Positions 27,150 through 36,550 of a stretch of 64,000 bases of DNA are shown here, in pieces. The stretch is from positions 1 through 64,000 of the forward strand of contig DDXV01000062.1 of the NCBI GenBank assembly GCA_002347815.1, in the 5' to 3' direction. Position 1 is the stretch's first letter. Each line of letters starts with the position of its first letter. A program made the position numbers and the translations under genes. The notes under the pieces are model-generated. The model did not search any database. It saw nothing but the letters and a program-made list of their open reading frames with translations, and was not told the DNA's origin. This DNA is from Syntrophaceae bacterium UBA2251. Lineage in GTDB: Bacteria > Desulfobacterota > Syntrophia > Syntrophales > UBA2251.

Positions 27150-28072
27150 GACTGCAGCGGGAAGCGTACCTCAGACCCCTGACCGTCCTGCTTGCCCTCG
27201 CCGGGGCGGGGGTGACCCTGTATTACATCGCCTGCGACGACGCCTGCCGGTATCTGACGGGCTCGGTCTTCGGCGTGGATCTGAAATACTGGGGCATCGG
27301 CTACATGGGAGGGGTCCTCGTCCTGGGTCTGCTCCGCAGGACCCTGTGGAACTTCCTGCTGCTGTCCTTCGGCGCCGGCGGAGAGGTCTTTCTCGTCGGA
27401 TTTCAGGTCGTCCACAGGGTGTTCTGCCCCTATTGCCTGACGTTCGCGGTCATCGTGCTCGTCCTGTTCGCCCTGCATGTCCAGCCGGGGAAGAAGGCGG
27501 CCATGCTGCTGTGCGTCATGGCCGGGCTCCTCACGTTCCTCCTGGCGTTTTCCGGATCGGCGACGCCCGTTTACGCGGCCGGACCGGTTCCCGTCCCGGC
27601 CTTCGGAAAGGGACCCGTCAATGTGCGCCTGTACACCGATTACGCCTGCGAGCCCTGCCAGACGCTCGAAACGCGGGCGGAGCCCCTGCTCGATGCGCTG
27701 GTTCGCAAGGACAAGATCCGGCTGACCTTCATCGATACGCCCATCCACACGGAAACGAAGCTCTACGTCAAATACTACCTCTACGTTCTCCGGGAGTCGC
27801 CGACGTTGGCGTCGGCTTTCCGCATCCGCGCGCTCCTCGTCGAGGCGGCGCGGAAAAAGGTTCGGGACCCGGCCGAGCTGGAGGCCTTCCTCGTGGTCCG
27901 CGGGGTTTCCTTCCGTCCCGTCGACGTGACGCCGACCCTGGAGGTCTTCCAGGGCTACCTGCGCACGGACCGGGTTCAGTTCACCCCCACCTGCGTCGTT
28001 GAAACCCGCGCCGGAAAGAAAACCTATACGGGCGTCGATGACATCGTTGCGGCGCTGAAACGCATCCGGTAG
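27146..28072 (+). CDS. VKOR-DsbA-like fusion (vitamin K epoxide reductase plus thioredoxin domain)
   Basis: A 308-residue membrane protein. The first ~145 residues form four to five transmembrane helices with VKOR cysteines: a loop pair CDDAC near residue 29 and the active-site CPYC near residue 95. The periplasmic C-terminal domain is a thioredoxin fold with CEPC near residue 170 and a TPTC cis-proline motif. VKOR replaces DsbB in many anaerobes, reoxidising DsbA with quinone; here donor and acceptor are in one chain. It overlaps the DsbC-type gene by four bases, giving a compact oxidation-isomerisation pair. The following 249 bases hold no gene. Confidence 0.85.
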   Translation: MRLQREAYLRPLTVLLALAGAGVTLYYIACDDACRYLTGSVFGVDLKYWGIGYMGGVLVLGLLRRTLWNFLLLSFGAGGEVFLVGFQVVHRVFCPYCLTFAVIVLVLFALHVQPGKKAAMLLCVMAGLLTFLLAFSGSATPVYAAGPVPVPAFGKGPVNVRLYTDYACEPCQTLETRAEPLLDALVRKDKIRLTFIDTPIHTETKLYVKYYLYVLRESPTLASAFRIRALLVEAARKKVRDPAELEAFLVVRGVSFRPVDVTPTLEVFQGYLRTDRVQFTPTCVVETRAGKKTYTGVDDIVAALKRIR

Positions 28073-28321
28073 GCCGCCTCCCGTGGCGCGCTGTGCGGCG
28101 GTCCCGTCTCCGTCCCCGGACCGGACCGGAGGGAGGCCCAGGCCCCGCTGCACGTTCCCCGTGGGGGCATCGGCTCACCCCGGGGATTCCGGTCCCCCTT
28201 CCTGGCGCAAAATCCCGGGTGCAATCCATTGCGTTTTCGGTTATAAGGGGCGGGACGGGTCGGGAGATCCGTCCGCCGGTCCGGCGCGGAACCGGGCCAG
28301 GACAACGGGAGGGCGAGCGCG

Positions 28322-29536
28322 ATGAAGGATGTGTTTCAGGCCGTCCGGGTGACGGATCATGTGTACTGGGTGGGTGCGATCGACTGGAATATACGGGATT
28401 TCCACGGCTATACGACGCCCCGGGGCAGTACGTACAACGCGTATTTGATCCTGGGCGATCAGGTCGCGCTGCTGGATACGGTGAAGGCCCCCTTCATGGA
28501 CGAGATGATGTCCCGCATCGCCTCGGTAGTCGATCCGCAAAAGATCTCCGTTCTCATTTCCAACCACTCCGAACTGGACCACTCGGGCGGCCTGCCCGCC
28601 GCCGTCGAAGTGATCCGGCCGGAGAAGGTCTACGCCTCCCCGGTCGGTGTGCGGACCCTCCGGGAACTCTTTCACGGCGCGCTCGAGGTTTCCCCGCTGA
28701 AGGACGGCGACCGGCTCAGCCTTGGGAACCTGAATCTGACGTTCCTGGAGACCCGGATGCTCCACTGGCCGGACAGCATGTTTTCCTACCTCGAGGAGGA
28801 GGCCGTGCTGTTTTCCCAGGACGCCTTCGGGATGCACCTGGCCGCCCTGGACCGGTTCGATGACGAGATGGATCCGGACGTCCTGAAATACGAAGCCGCG
28901 ACCTATTTCGCCAACATCCTGCTCCCCTATGCGCCGCTGGTGACCCAGCTTCTGGAGCGGGTCGGCACCCTCGGCCTCCGGCTCGGGATCGTCGCTCCGG
29001 ATCACGGACCGATCTGGCGGAAGGACATCCCGGTCATCCTCGAAGCCTATGAGCGCTGGGCGAGGCAGGAGCCGACGCGGAAGGCGGTCGTCGTCTATGC
29101 CACCATGTGGCACAGCACGGAGCGCATGGCCCGGGCGTTGAGCGAGGGACTGAAGGCGGGGGGAGCCGAGGTCAGGGTCATGTCCATGGACCACGTCCAT
29201 CGCAGCCAGGTAGCCTATGAACTGCTCGAGGCGGGCGCCCTGATCTGCGGGTCGCCGACCTTGAACAACCACCTCCTGCCCCACATGGCCGACGTGATGA
29301 CCTATCTCAAGGGGTTGAAGCCACGAAACCTTCTGGGCGCCGCCTTCGGGTCCTACGGCTGGAGCGGGGAGTCCGTCCGCCAGTTGAACGACATCCTGGC
29401 GGAGATGAAGGTGGACAGGATCGGGGAGGGAATCCGGGTCAAGCACCGGCCCGACGCCGGCGTCCTGGCCGACTGTTACGCCCTCGGACGGGAGATCGGG
29501 GAGCGGTTGCGCGCGACGGCCGCGCCCGCGGCATAA
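28322..29536 (+). CDS. Flavodiiron protein (A-type flavoprotein, O2/NO reductase)
   Basis: A 404-residue FprA/ROO-type protein: an N-terminal metallo-beta-lactamase-like diiron domain and a C-terminal flavodoxin domain. Iron ligands are seen in HSELDH (residues 80-85), with further ones near residue 147 (MLHWPDSM) and in APDHGPIW near 223. The flavodoxin part starts at about residue 258 with VVYATMWHSTERMA. It reduces oxygen to water (or NO to N2O) with electrons from rubredoxin, encoded next. The three genes here form a clear oxygen-defence operon. Confidence 0.93.
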   Translation: MKDVFQAVRVTDHVYWVGAIDWNIRDFHGYTTPRGSTYNAYLILGDQVALLDTVKAPFMDEMMSRIASVVDPQKISVLISNHSELDHSGGLPAAVEVIRPEKVYASPVGVRTLRELFHGALEVSPLKDGDRLSLGNLNLTFLETRMLHWPDSMFSYLEEEAVLFSQDAFGMHLAALDRFDDEMDPDVLKYEAATYFANILLPYAPLVTQLLERVGTLGLRLGIVAPDHGPIWRKDIPVILEAYERWARQEPTRKAVVVYATMWHSTERMARALSEGLKAGGAEVRVMSMDHVHRSQVAYELLEAGALICGSPTLNNHLLPHMADVMTYLKGLKPRNLLGAAFGSYGWSGESVRQLNDILAEMKVDRIGEGIRVKHRPDAGVLADCYALGREIGERLRATAAPAA

Positions 29537-29562
29537 ATCACCTCAAGACAAGGAGCGGACCC

Positions 29563-29721
29563 ATGAAAAGTTACGAGTGCGGTGTGTGCGGCTACGTTTA
29601 CGATCCGGCCAAGGGCGATCCGGACAACGGGATCGCCCCCGGCGTCCCCTTCGAGGACCTGCCGGAGGGTTGGACCTGTCCCATCTGCGGCGCGGAAAAG
29701 GATCAGTTTTCACCCCTATAG
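29563..29721 (+). CDS. Rubredoxin
   Basis: A 52-residue rubredoxin with the two iron-binding motifs CGVCGYVYDPAKGD and CPICGAEKDQF. It begins with AAGGAGCG upstream of the ATG, 26 bases after the flavodiiron stop. It passes single electrons to the flavodiiron protein and probably to rubrerythrin. Confidence 0.97.
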   Translation: MKSYECGVCGYVYDPAKGDPDNGIAPGVPFEDLPEGWTCPICGAEKDQFSPL

Positions 29722-29731
29722 AGGAAGACTC

Positions 29732-30226
29732 ATGGCAACGATCAGAGATGCGCTTTATCAGGCCTACACGGGCGAGGCGAAGGCGGCCCTTAGGCTGAAG
29801 GTTTACGCGGAAAAGGCGGCGGAGGAGGGCTACCTCCAGATGGCCAAGCTCTTCCGGGTGATCGCCTTTTCGGAAGAGATTCACGGGGCGCGTGCGCTCC
29901 GGGTCCTCAAAGAGGTCAAGTCCACGGAGGAGAACCTGGCGGAGAGCTTCGAATCCGAATCGCGGGTGGCGGAAGTCGCCTACGACCAGTTCATCAAACA
30001 GGCCGAGGCCGAGGGAAACAAGCCGGCGCTCCTCCATTTCAGCCAGAGCCGGGATGTCGAGGAAACCCACGCCAAGCTGTACAAGGAAGCCATGAACCAT
30101 TTCCTGGAGGAACGGGAAACGCACTATCATGTCTGCAAGATCTGCGGATACGTCGCCGACGGCGTCCTTCCGGACGAATGCCCCGTCTGCGGTGCGAAGC
30201 GCGACCGCTTCGCATCCTTCGACTGA
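29732..30226 (+). CDS. Rubrerythrin
   Basis: A 164-residue rubrerythrin-like peroxidase. The diiron four-helix domain shows the glutamates in YTGEAKA, FSEEIHGA and VEETHAKLY. The C-terminal rubredoxin-like domain has CKICGYVADG and CPVCGAKR. It reduces hydrogen peroxide in anaerobes using rubredoxin or NADH. The ATG at 29732 lies 10 bases after the rubredoxin stop, with GAGGAAG upstream. In place of a full-length (190 residue) rubrerythrin this is a compact form. Confidence 0.93.
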   Translation: MATIRDALYQAYTGEAKAALRLKVYAEKAAEEGYLQMAKLFRVIAFSEEIHGARALRVLKEVKSTEENLAESFESESRVAEVAYDQFIKQAEAEGNKPALLHFSQSRDVEETHAKLYKEAMNHFLEERETHYHVCKICGYVADGVLPDECPVCGAKRDRFASFD

Positions 30227-30233
30227 TCCGCCT

Positions 30234-30277
30234 CCCCGCTTGAAAAGCGGGGGATTCTGTGTTGGCTACAGCGCCAA
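30234..30277 (+). terminator. Two hairpins between rubrerythrin and ileS
   Basis: CCCCGCTT (30234-30241) pairs perfectly with AAGCGGGG (30245-30252) across three bases, and TTGGC (30262-30266) with GCCAA (30273-30277). No T tract follows the first stem, so it is a weak or Rho-independent-like terminator at best, possibly a leader structure for ileS. Confidence 0.35.
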
Positions 30278-30298
30278 CCCACGATGCAGGAGCGCTCC

Positions 30299-33094
30299 AT
30301 GAACTACAAGGATACGTTGAATCTCCCTCAAACCCCGTTTCCCATGAAGGCCAATCTTTCCCAGAAAGAGCCGGACATGCTCCGGCGCTGGGAGGAGATG
30401 CGGATCTACGACAAGATTCGCGAGGCCTCGCAGGGGCGCCCCGTCTATATCCTCCATGACGGCCCCCCCTACGCCAACGGCAATATCCACCTGGGAACGG
30501 CCATGAACAAGGTCATCAAGGACATGGTCATCAAGGCCAAGAACATGGCCGGTCTGGATTGCCTCTACGTTCCCGGCTGGGACTGCCACGGGCTTCCGAT
30601 CGAGCATCAGGTGGACAAGGAACTCGGGGAGCGGAAGGAGGGCCTGTCCCAGGCGGACAAGCGCCGCGCCTGCCGCGTTTACGCGGAGCGGTTCGTGGAT
30701 GTTCAGCGGCGGCAGTTCAAGCGACTGGGCGGATTCGGGGAATGGGAAAATCCGTACCTGACGATGCACTACGAATACGAGGCGATCACGGTGGCGGAGT
30801 TCTGCAAGCTCTTCCTCTCGGGGGACGTCTACAAGGGCAAGAAACCCGTCTACTGGTGCGCCACATGCAAAACCGCCCTGGCCGAGGCCGAGGTCGAATA
30901 CGCCGACCATACGACCCCCTCGATTTACGTCAAATTCCGGATGATTTCCGACGTGGCGGCCGTCCGGCCCAAGCTGGCCGGGGAGACGGTCAGCGTGATC
31001 ATCTGGACGACGACGCCCTGGACGATCCCCGCCAACCTGGCCATCGCCTTCCACAAGGATTTCCAGTATGTCGCCCTGAAGATCCGGGGCGAGGTCCTCA
31101 TCCTGGCGAAGGATCTCGTCGATTACTGCCTGGACGCCTTCGGGTTTCGGGGGGAGGCGTATGAAGTCCTGGACGAGTTTCCCGGGGCCGTGATGGAGGG
31201 GCTCAAATGCCGGCATCCCCTGATCGACCGGGAGAGCCTGCTCATCCTCGCGCCTTTCGTAACCCTGGAGGCCGGGACGGGCTGCGTCCATATCGCCCCC
31301 GGGCACGGTCAGGAGGACTACGAGATCGGCATGGTCTACGGCCTCGACAACTATGCCCCGGTCGACGCGGACGGGAGGTTCACGCCCGACGTCAAGGATT
31401 TCGCCGGCCAGTTCGTGTTCGATGCCAACGACGCCGTGAACGACAAGCTCCGGGAGGCCGGAGCGCTTCTGGGACGCGTCGACATCGACCATTCCTACCC
31501 CCACTGCTGGCGCTGCAAGGAGCCGATCATCTTCCGGTCCACGGAGCAGTGGTTCATTTCCATGGAGAAGAACGGCCTGCGGCGCAAGGCCCTGGAGGCC
31601 ATCGACCGGGTGCAATGGATCCCGGCCTGGGGCCGCGACCGGATCTACGGCATGGTCGAAAACCGGCCGGACTGGTGCATCTCGCGTCAGCGGCTCTGGG
31701 GGGTTCCCATCACCATTTTCTACTGCCGCCAGTGCCAGCAGGAACTCCTGACGCCCGAGATCGCCGACCGGATCGTCGCCCTGGTCCGCGAACACGGGGC
31801 CGACGTCTGGTTCGAGCGGACGGCGAAGGAACTGATGCCGGCGGGCACGGTCTGTCCGTCCTGCGGCGGAGTCGAGTTCACCAAGGAGACGAACATCCTC
31901 GACGTCTGGTTCGATTCGGGCGTCAGCCATGCCGCGGTTCTCGAAACCCGCCAACGGCACCGCTCGCCCGCGGACCTGTACCTGGAGGGGAGCGACCAGC
32001 ATCGGGGATGGTTCCATTCGTCGCTGCTCGAGTCGGTCGGGACGCGCGGACAGGCCCCTTATCGGAGCGTTCTGACCCACGGGTTTGTCGTCGACGGCGA
32101 CGGCAAGAAAATGTCCAAGTCCGTGGGAAACGTCGTCGATCCCCAGGAGATCATCGATCGCTACGGGGCGGAAATCCTCCGCCTGTGGGTGGCGGCCGAG
32201 GATTACACGGCCGACATCCGCATTTCCGAGGAGATCCTGAAGCGGCTCGTCGAGGCCTATCGGCGCATCCGCAATACGGGCCGGTTCATCCTGGGCAATC
32301 TGTACGATTTCGACCCGGAGCGGGATCGGGTGGCGCCTGCCGAGATGCTGGACATCGACCGGTGGGCCCTCCTGAGGCTCAAGGAGATCATCCGCCGGGT
32401 CCGGGACGCCTACGAACGCTACCAGTTCCACGTCGCCTTCTATACCCTGTACAATTTCTGCACCGTGGACCTGAGCGCCCTGTATCTGGACGTGCTCAAG
32501 GACCGGCTGTACACGTCGCGTGCGGCCTCCCGCGAGCGCCGTTCCGCGCAGACGGCGATGATGACGATTCTCGATGCCATGACGCGCCTGCTCGCGCCGA
32601 TCCTCACGTTCACCGCGGAGGAACTCTGGGGCGCCCTGCCGCCGTTCGACGGGAAGGCATTCAGCGTCCACCTGACCCAGTTTCCGGAACCGCAAACGGA
32701 CCCCGACGATGCGGCCCTGGGGGAGCGATGGAAGACGCTGATCGCCCTCAAGGGGGAGATCGCCAAGGCCATCGAGATCGCGCGGCAAAACAAGGTCGTC
32801 GGCCACTCCCTCGATGCCGCGGTGGCGCTCACGCTGCCGGAGACGCTGCGCGCGCTTGTGGAAGGCGCACGGGAGGAACTCCAGACCCTCTCGATCGTTT
32901 CCCGGCTTGTCGTGGTCAAGCCCGGAGCGATGGAGGCCCCCTATGCCAGCGAAGAGTTTCCCGGGCTGATGATCGGCGTGTCGAAGGCGCCGGGCGAGAA
33001 ATGCAACCGCTGCTGGATGTTCAGCGAGACCGTCGGTTCCCGGCCTGCGCATCCGACCCTGTGCGAGCGCTGTGCCCGCAGTCTCGAACCCTGA
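30299..33094 (+). CDS. ileS: Isoleucyl-tRNA synthetase
   Basis: A 931-residue class I synthetase charging tRNA-Ile. The HIGH-type motif is PYANGNIHLG near residue 56, KMSKS lies near residue 604, and the C-terminal zinc ribbon is CNRCWMFSE with CERC at the end. The editing domain lies between. The ATG at 30299 is preferred over 30284 because CAGGAG is correctly placed only for the former. lspA follows after 11 bases, a common ileS-lspA arrangement. Confidence 0.97.
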   Translation: MNYKDTLNLPQTPFPMKANLSQKEPDMLRRWEEMRIYDKIREASQGRPVYILHDGPPYANGNIHLGTAMNKVIKDMVIKAKNMAGLDCLYVPGWDCHGLPIEHQVDKELGERKEGLSQADKRRACRVYAERFVDVQRRQFKRLGGFGEWENPYLTMHYEYEAITVAEFCKLFLSGDVYKGKKPVYWCATCKTALAEAEVEYADHTTPSIYVKFRMISDVAAVRPKLAGETVSVIIWTTTPWTIPANLAIAFHKDFQYVALKIRGEVLILAKDLVDYCLDAFGFRGEAYEVLDEFPGAVMEGLKCRHPLIDRESLLILAPFVTLEAGTGCVHIAPGHGQEDYEIGMVYGLDNYAPVDADGRFTPDVKDFAGQFVFDANDAVNDKLREAGALLGRVDIDHSYPHCWRCKEPIIFRSTEQWFISMEKNGLRRKALEAIDRVQWIPAWGRDRIYGMVENRPDWCISRQRLWGVPITIFYCRQCQQELLTPEIADRIVALVREHGADVWFERTAKELMPAGTVCPSCGGVEFTKETNILDVWFDSGVSHAAVLETRQRHRSPADLYLEGSDQHRGWFHSSLLESVGTRGQAPYRSVLTHGFVVDGDGKKMSKSVGNVVDPQEIIDRYGAEILRLWVAAEDYTADIRISEEILKRLVEAYRRIRNTGRFILGNLYDFDPERDRVAPAEMLDIDRWALLRLKEIIRRVRDAYERYQFHVAFYTLYNFCTVDLSALYLDVLKDRLYTSRAASRERRSAQTAMMTILDAMTRLLAPILTFTAEELWGALPPFDGKAFSVHLTQFPEPQTDPDDAALGERWKTLIALKGEIAKAIEIARQNKVVGHSLDAAVALTLPETLRALVEGAREELQTLSIVSRLVVVKPGAMEAPYASEEFPGLMIGVSKAPGEKCNRCWMFSETVGSRPAHPTLCERCARSLEP

Positions 33095-33105
33095 AGGAGC
33101 GGACC

Positions 33106-33591
33106 GTGTCCCGAAAGTATGTCGTGCTGGTCATCACGACCCTCGTCGTGGTGTTGCTCGATCAGGGGACCAAGGCCTATATCGCGGGAACCCTTCCCCT
33201 GCACCAATCCTGGGACGTCCTGCCCGGTCTGTTCAACATCACCCATATCCGCAATCCCGGCGCCGCGTTCGGGTTTCTCGCCGGCGCCTCCCCCCGGTTC
33301 CGGATCCTGTTCTTCATCGCCGTCACCCTCCTCGCCTTGGGGCTCATCCTCTATTACCTCTACCGGGCGACGGCGGCGGAAGGATTCCAGGCGGCCTGCC
33401 TTTCCCTGATTTTCGCCGGCGCCGCCGGCAACCTGATCGACCGGGTGCGTTTCGGCGAGGTCGTCGATTTTCTGGACGTACACTGGGGCTTGCACCACTG
33501 GCCGGCCTTCAATGTGGCCGATGCCGCCATCTCCGTCGGGGCGATCCTCCTCGTCCTGGCGCTGATCCGGGAAGGCCGGGAAAGGACCTGA
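33106..33591 (+). CDS. lspA: Signal peptidase II (prolipoprotein signal peptidase)
   Basis: A 161-residue, four-helix inner-membrane aspartyl protease that removes lipoprotein signal peptides. The catalytic aspartates are in the GNLIDRVRFGEVVDFL and NVADAAISVG motifs; LLDQGTK and RNPGAAFGF are also typical. Start codon is GTG at 33106 with AAGGAGCGG just before. It follows ileS by 11 bases and precedes trkH by 7. Confidence 0.95.
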   Translation: MSRKYVVLVITTLVVVLLDQGTKAYIAGTLPLHQSWDVLPGLFNITHIRNPGAAFGFLAGASPRFRILFFIAVTLLALGLILYYLYRATAAEGFQAACLSLIFAGAAGNLIDRVRFGEVVDFLDVHWGLHHWPAFNVADAAISVGAILLVLALIREGRERT

Positions 33592-33598
33592 GAGACGC

Positions 33599-34972
33599 AT
33601 GTCGTCGTTCGATCCTCTCCGCCCGCGCGCGTTTTTTTCGCGACACCTGTCCGCGCCGCGCCTCTTCATCATCAGCTTTGCCGGGATGATCCTGCTGGGA
33701 ACCGCGCTCCTGATGCTGCCCGTTTCCCAGACACGGGGATCGATCGGGTTTGTGGACGCCCTGTTCACGTCCGCCTCGGCGGTCTGCGTCACCGGGCTGA
33801 CGGTCGTGGATATCGGACGCGACCTGACCCTGACCGGCCAGATCATCACCCTCCTGCTCCTGCAGATCGGCGGCCTGGGGATCATTTCCTTCTCCATCGT
33901 CCTGTTCGGCCTCATGGGCCGGGGCGTCTCGTTCAAGGGGAGGGAGATCGTCCAGTCCACGTTCCTCAACACGCCCCGGAGGGATTTTTTCGTCATCATG
34001 AAATGGGTCCTCGGCCTCACCGTCCTGATCGAAGGGACGGGGACCTTCCTGCTGTTCATCCGCTTTTCTTCCGAGTTCTCCTGGTCTTCGGCCCTGTACC
34101 GGGCCGTCTACCATGCCGTTTCGGCCTTCAACAATTGCGGCTATTCCCTCTTTTCGGACAGCCTGATGCGGTATCGGGACGATCCCCTGATCAATGTCGC
34201 CATCATGGGACTGATCGTCCTGGGGGGAATCGGCTTCATCGTCCAGTATGAACTGATTTCCCGGGTGCGGGGACTTCAGAAAAGGCTGTCCGTCCATACC
34301 CGGGTCGTTCTCATCACGACCTTGGGGTTGATTCTCGCCGGCGCCGTCCTGTTCTACGTCTTCGAAATCCACCACATGCTGAAAGGCGCCACGGCGAAGA
34401 CCCAGATGCTGGTCTCGCTGTTCCAGTCCATCACGGCCCGGACGTGCGGTTTCAACACGGTGGACATCGGGCAGTTGACCAACGGCACCATTCTGTCGAT
34501 GATCATCCTCATGTTCATCGGCGCTTCGCCGGGATCGACCGGCGGGGGGATCAAGACGACGAGCTTCGCCCTGCTGCTCCTGCTCATCTGGACGCGCTTC
34601 AAGGGAACGGAGGAGGTCAATGTGTTCAACCGGACCATTCCCAGGGAAGTGCTCGGCAAGACGATTTCCATCATCTTCGCCTCCGCCTTTTCCGTCGGGC
34701 TGATCGCCAGCGTGCTCCTGTTCTTCGGCGGCGTCGAGCTGCCGCCGCCGGCCAGCCGCCACCTGTTTGTCGAGTACCTGTTCGAAACCGTCTCCGCGTT
34801 CGGAACCGTGGGGCTGTCCATGGGGATCACCGCCAAACTCAACGATGTGCAAAAGTTCGCCATCGTCCTGATGATGTTCGCCGGGAGGGTGGGGCCGTTG
34901 ACCCTGGCCTTTGCCTGGCAGAGAACGAAAAGGGGCGTCACCTACGCGGAAGAATCCGTGATGGTCGGGTAA
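33599..34972 (+). CDS. TrkH/KtrB-type potassium transporter, membrane subunit
   Basis: A 457-residue membrane protein of the TrkH/KtrB family with about ten hydrophobic segments in four repeated M1-P-M2 units. Selectivity-filter-like segments are VCVTGLTV, FNNCGYSL, RTCGFNTV and FGTVGLSM, with the gating-loop GGGIKTT following P-loop three. Length and pattern resemble KtrB more than the ~480-residue TrkH. It forms the K+ channel with the NAD/ATP-binding regulatory ring encoded next. Start ATG lies 7 bases after lspA. Confidence 0.92.
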   Translation: MSSFDPLRPRAFFSRHLSAPRLFIISFAGMILLGTALLMLPVSQTRGSIGFVDALFTSASAVCVTGLTVVDIGRDLTLTGQIITLLLLQIGGLGIISFSIVLFGLMGRGVSFKGREIVQSTFLNTPRRDFFVIMKWVLGLTVLIEGTGTFLLFIRFSSEFSWSSALYRAVYHAVSAFNNCGYSLFSDSLMRYRDDPLINVAIMGLIVLGGIGFIVQYELISRVRGLQKRLSVHTRVVLITTLGLILAGAVLFYVFEIHHMLKGATAKTQMLVSLFQSITARTCGFNTVDIGQLTNGTILSMIILMFIGASPGSTGGGIKTTSFALLLLLIWTRFKGTEEVNVFNRTIPREVLGKTISIIFASAFSVGLIASVLLFFGGVELPPPASRHLFVEYLFETVSAFGTVGLSMGITAKLNDVQKFAIVLMMFAGRVGPLTLAFAWQRTKRGVTYAEESVMVG

Positions 34973-34984
34973 GGAGGGTCGCAC

Positions 34985-35632
34985 ATGAAACGCATCGTCG
35001 TCATCGGCCTGGGGATATTCGGGTTCAACATCGTCAGGGAGCTCTATGAGAACGGATTCGAAGTCCTGGCCGTCGACAAGAACAAGGAGGCCGTCCAGAG
35101 GATCCGGGACCATGCGACCAAGGCCATCGTCGCGGATGGCACGGACAGGGAAATCATGGAGGTCATCGGCATCCAGGAGGACGACACCGTCATCATCTCC
35201 TTCGGCGAGGATCTGGCGGCGAGCACGCTCATCACCCTGCACCTCAAGCAACTCAGGGTCAAGACCATCATCGTCAAGGCCCCCAACGAGGAACACAAGC
35301 TGATCCTGGAGAAAGTCGGGGCGACCGAGGTCATCATTCCGGAGCAGGACATCGCCCACAAGATTGCGAAGAGTCTCATCTCCCCGAACGTTCTGGATTA
35401 CCTTCCCCTGTCCGACGATTATATGATCTCCGAAGTGGCGCCGCCGAACAGCTTTCTCGGCAAAACGATCAGCGAACTCCAGTTGCGGGGCAGATACCGC
35501 ATCGAGGTCATCGCGATCCGGGATGTCCTGTCCGATCGCATCCATATGGTTCCCCGGGCCGATTTCGTGATCAAGGACGGGGAGGTGCTGGTCGTGGTCG
35601 GAAAGGAAAAAGACATTCAAAAAATCAAGTGA
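34985..35632 (+). CDS. TrkA/KtrA-type potassium uptake regulatory protein
   Basis: A 215-residue cytoplasmic protein with one RCK-N Rossmann domain (VVIGLGIFGFNIVRELYENG) and one C-terminal TrkA-C domain. This single-module size is that of KtrA rather than the double TrkA. It gates the upstream channel through nucleotide binding. The ribosome-binding site is AAGGAGGG, 12 bases after the channel's stop. Confidence 0.93.
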   Translation: MKRIVVIGLGIFGFNIVRELYENGFEVLAVDKNKEAVQRIRDHATKAIVADGTDREIMEVIGIQEDDTVIISFGEDLAASTLITLHLKQLRVKTIIVKAPNEEHKLILEKVGATEVIIPEQDIAHKIAKSLISPNVLDYLPLSDDYMISEVAPPNSFLGKTISELQLRGRYRIEVIAIRDVLSDRIHMVPRADFVIKDGEVLVVVGKEKDIQKIK

Positions 35633-35677
35633 GCGTGACCGTCGGTTCACGCGAGCGCAGATCCAGGAACGGACGCC

Positions 35678-36550
35678 TTGAACCGTTTGCGGCTCGTTTT
35701 CACCTCCCTTGTCCTTGGTGGCGGTCTGGGGTTTTTCTTCATCACCGCCGCAACTCCCCCGGATTCAGCGTTCCTCCCGGCCGCGCCTCCGGCCCGGGCG
35801 GACGTCTGGAAAGCCCCGGTTGAGGCTCATTGCGGCGTCCGGGTCGTCCGCGCCTATCCGCACGATCCGGAGGCCTTTACCCAGGGCCTGTTCTATCAAG
35901 GCGGATATCTTTACGAAGGCACCGGCCTTTACGGGAAATCGTCGCTGCGCCGGCTCGACCTCGCCTCCGGCCGGATCGTCCGCATCCGTCGTCTCTCACC
36001 GGCGTTCTTCGGCGAGGGCATCGCGTCCTGCCGGAACCGGATCATTCAACTGACCTGGCGCGAGCGGGTGGGGTTCGTTTACGATCTTCGCACCTTTCGC
36101 CTGCTGGGCCGTTTTCCCTGGGAGGGCGAGGGCTGGGGCATCACCTGCGACGGTCGGCGTCTGATCGTCAGCGACGGCACCGACCGTCTGCGGTTTCTCG
36201 ATCCCGATACGCATCGCCCCATCGGATCGCTTTCCGTGAGGGATCGGGAGGGACGGCCCGTCGCGCGACTCAACGAACTCGAATTCGTGGACGGAGAGAT
36301 CTTCGCCAATGTCTGGCAGACCGACCGGGTGGCCCGCATCTGTCCGAAAACCGGCCGGATTGCGGGATGGATTCACCTGCCGGAACTGGAGCGGGGACCG
36401 GCCGGCGAAGGGCCGAACGGGATCGCCTACGACGCGAGCGGGAAGCGCCTGTTCATCACGGGGAAACTCTGGCCGCGCATCTATGAAGTGATCCTCACCC
36501 CTCTGGCGGGACCGCCACGATCGAGGGAAACGGGTGGCGCGGCTCCCTGA
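35678..36550 (+). CDS. Glutaminyl-peptide cyclotransferase (plant/bacterial type)
   Basis: A 290-residue exported protein of the five-bladed beta-propeller glutaminyl cyclase family, which converts N-terminal Gln to pyroglutamate. It has a hydrophobic N-terminus (signal peptide or anchor), then YPHDPEAFTQGLFY near residue 60, YEGTGLYGKSSLR, and ITGKLWPRIYEV near the end, all family marks. The start is TTG at 35678. The 3' end overlaps the convergent L,D-transpeptidase gene by 56 bases, so the last ~19 codons are shared in antisense. Confidence 0.85.
   Translation: MNRLRLVFTSLVLGGGLGFFFITAATPPDSAFLPAAPPARADVWKAPVEAHCGVRVVRAYPHDPEAFTQGLFYQGGYLYEGTGLYGKSSLRRLDLASGRIVRIRRLSPAFFGEGIASCRNRIIQLTWRERVGFVYDLRTFRLLGRFPWEGEGWGITCDGRRLIVSDGTDRLRFLDPDTHRPIGSLSVRDREGRPVARLNELEFVDGEIFANVWQTDRVARICPKTGRIAGWIHLPELERGPAGEGPNGIAYDASGKRLFITGKLWPRIYEVILTPLAGPPRSRETGGAAP

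Noticed and set aside
30266..33052. 928-codon minus-strand frame
   Set aside because: Antisense to ileS, which has all synthetase motifs.
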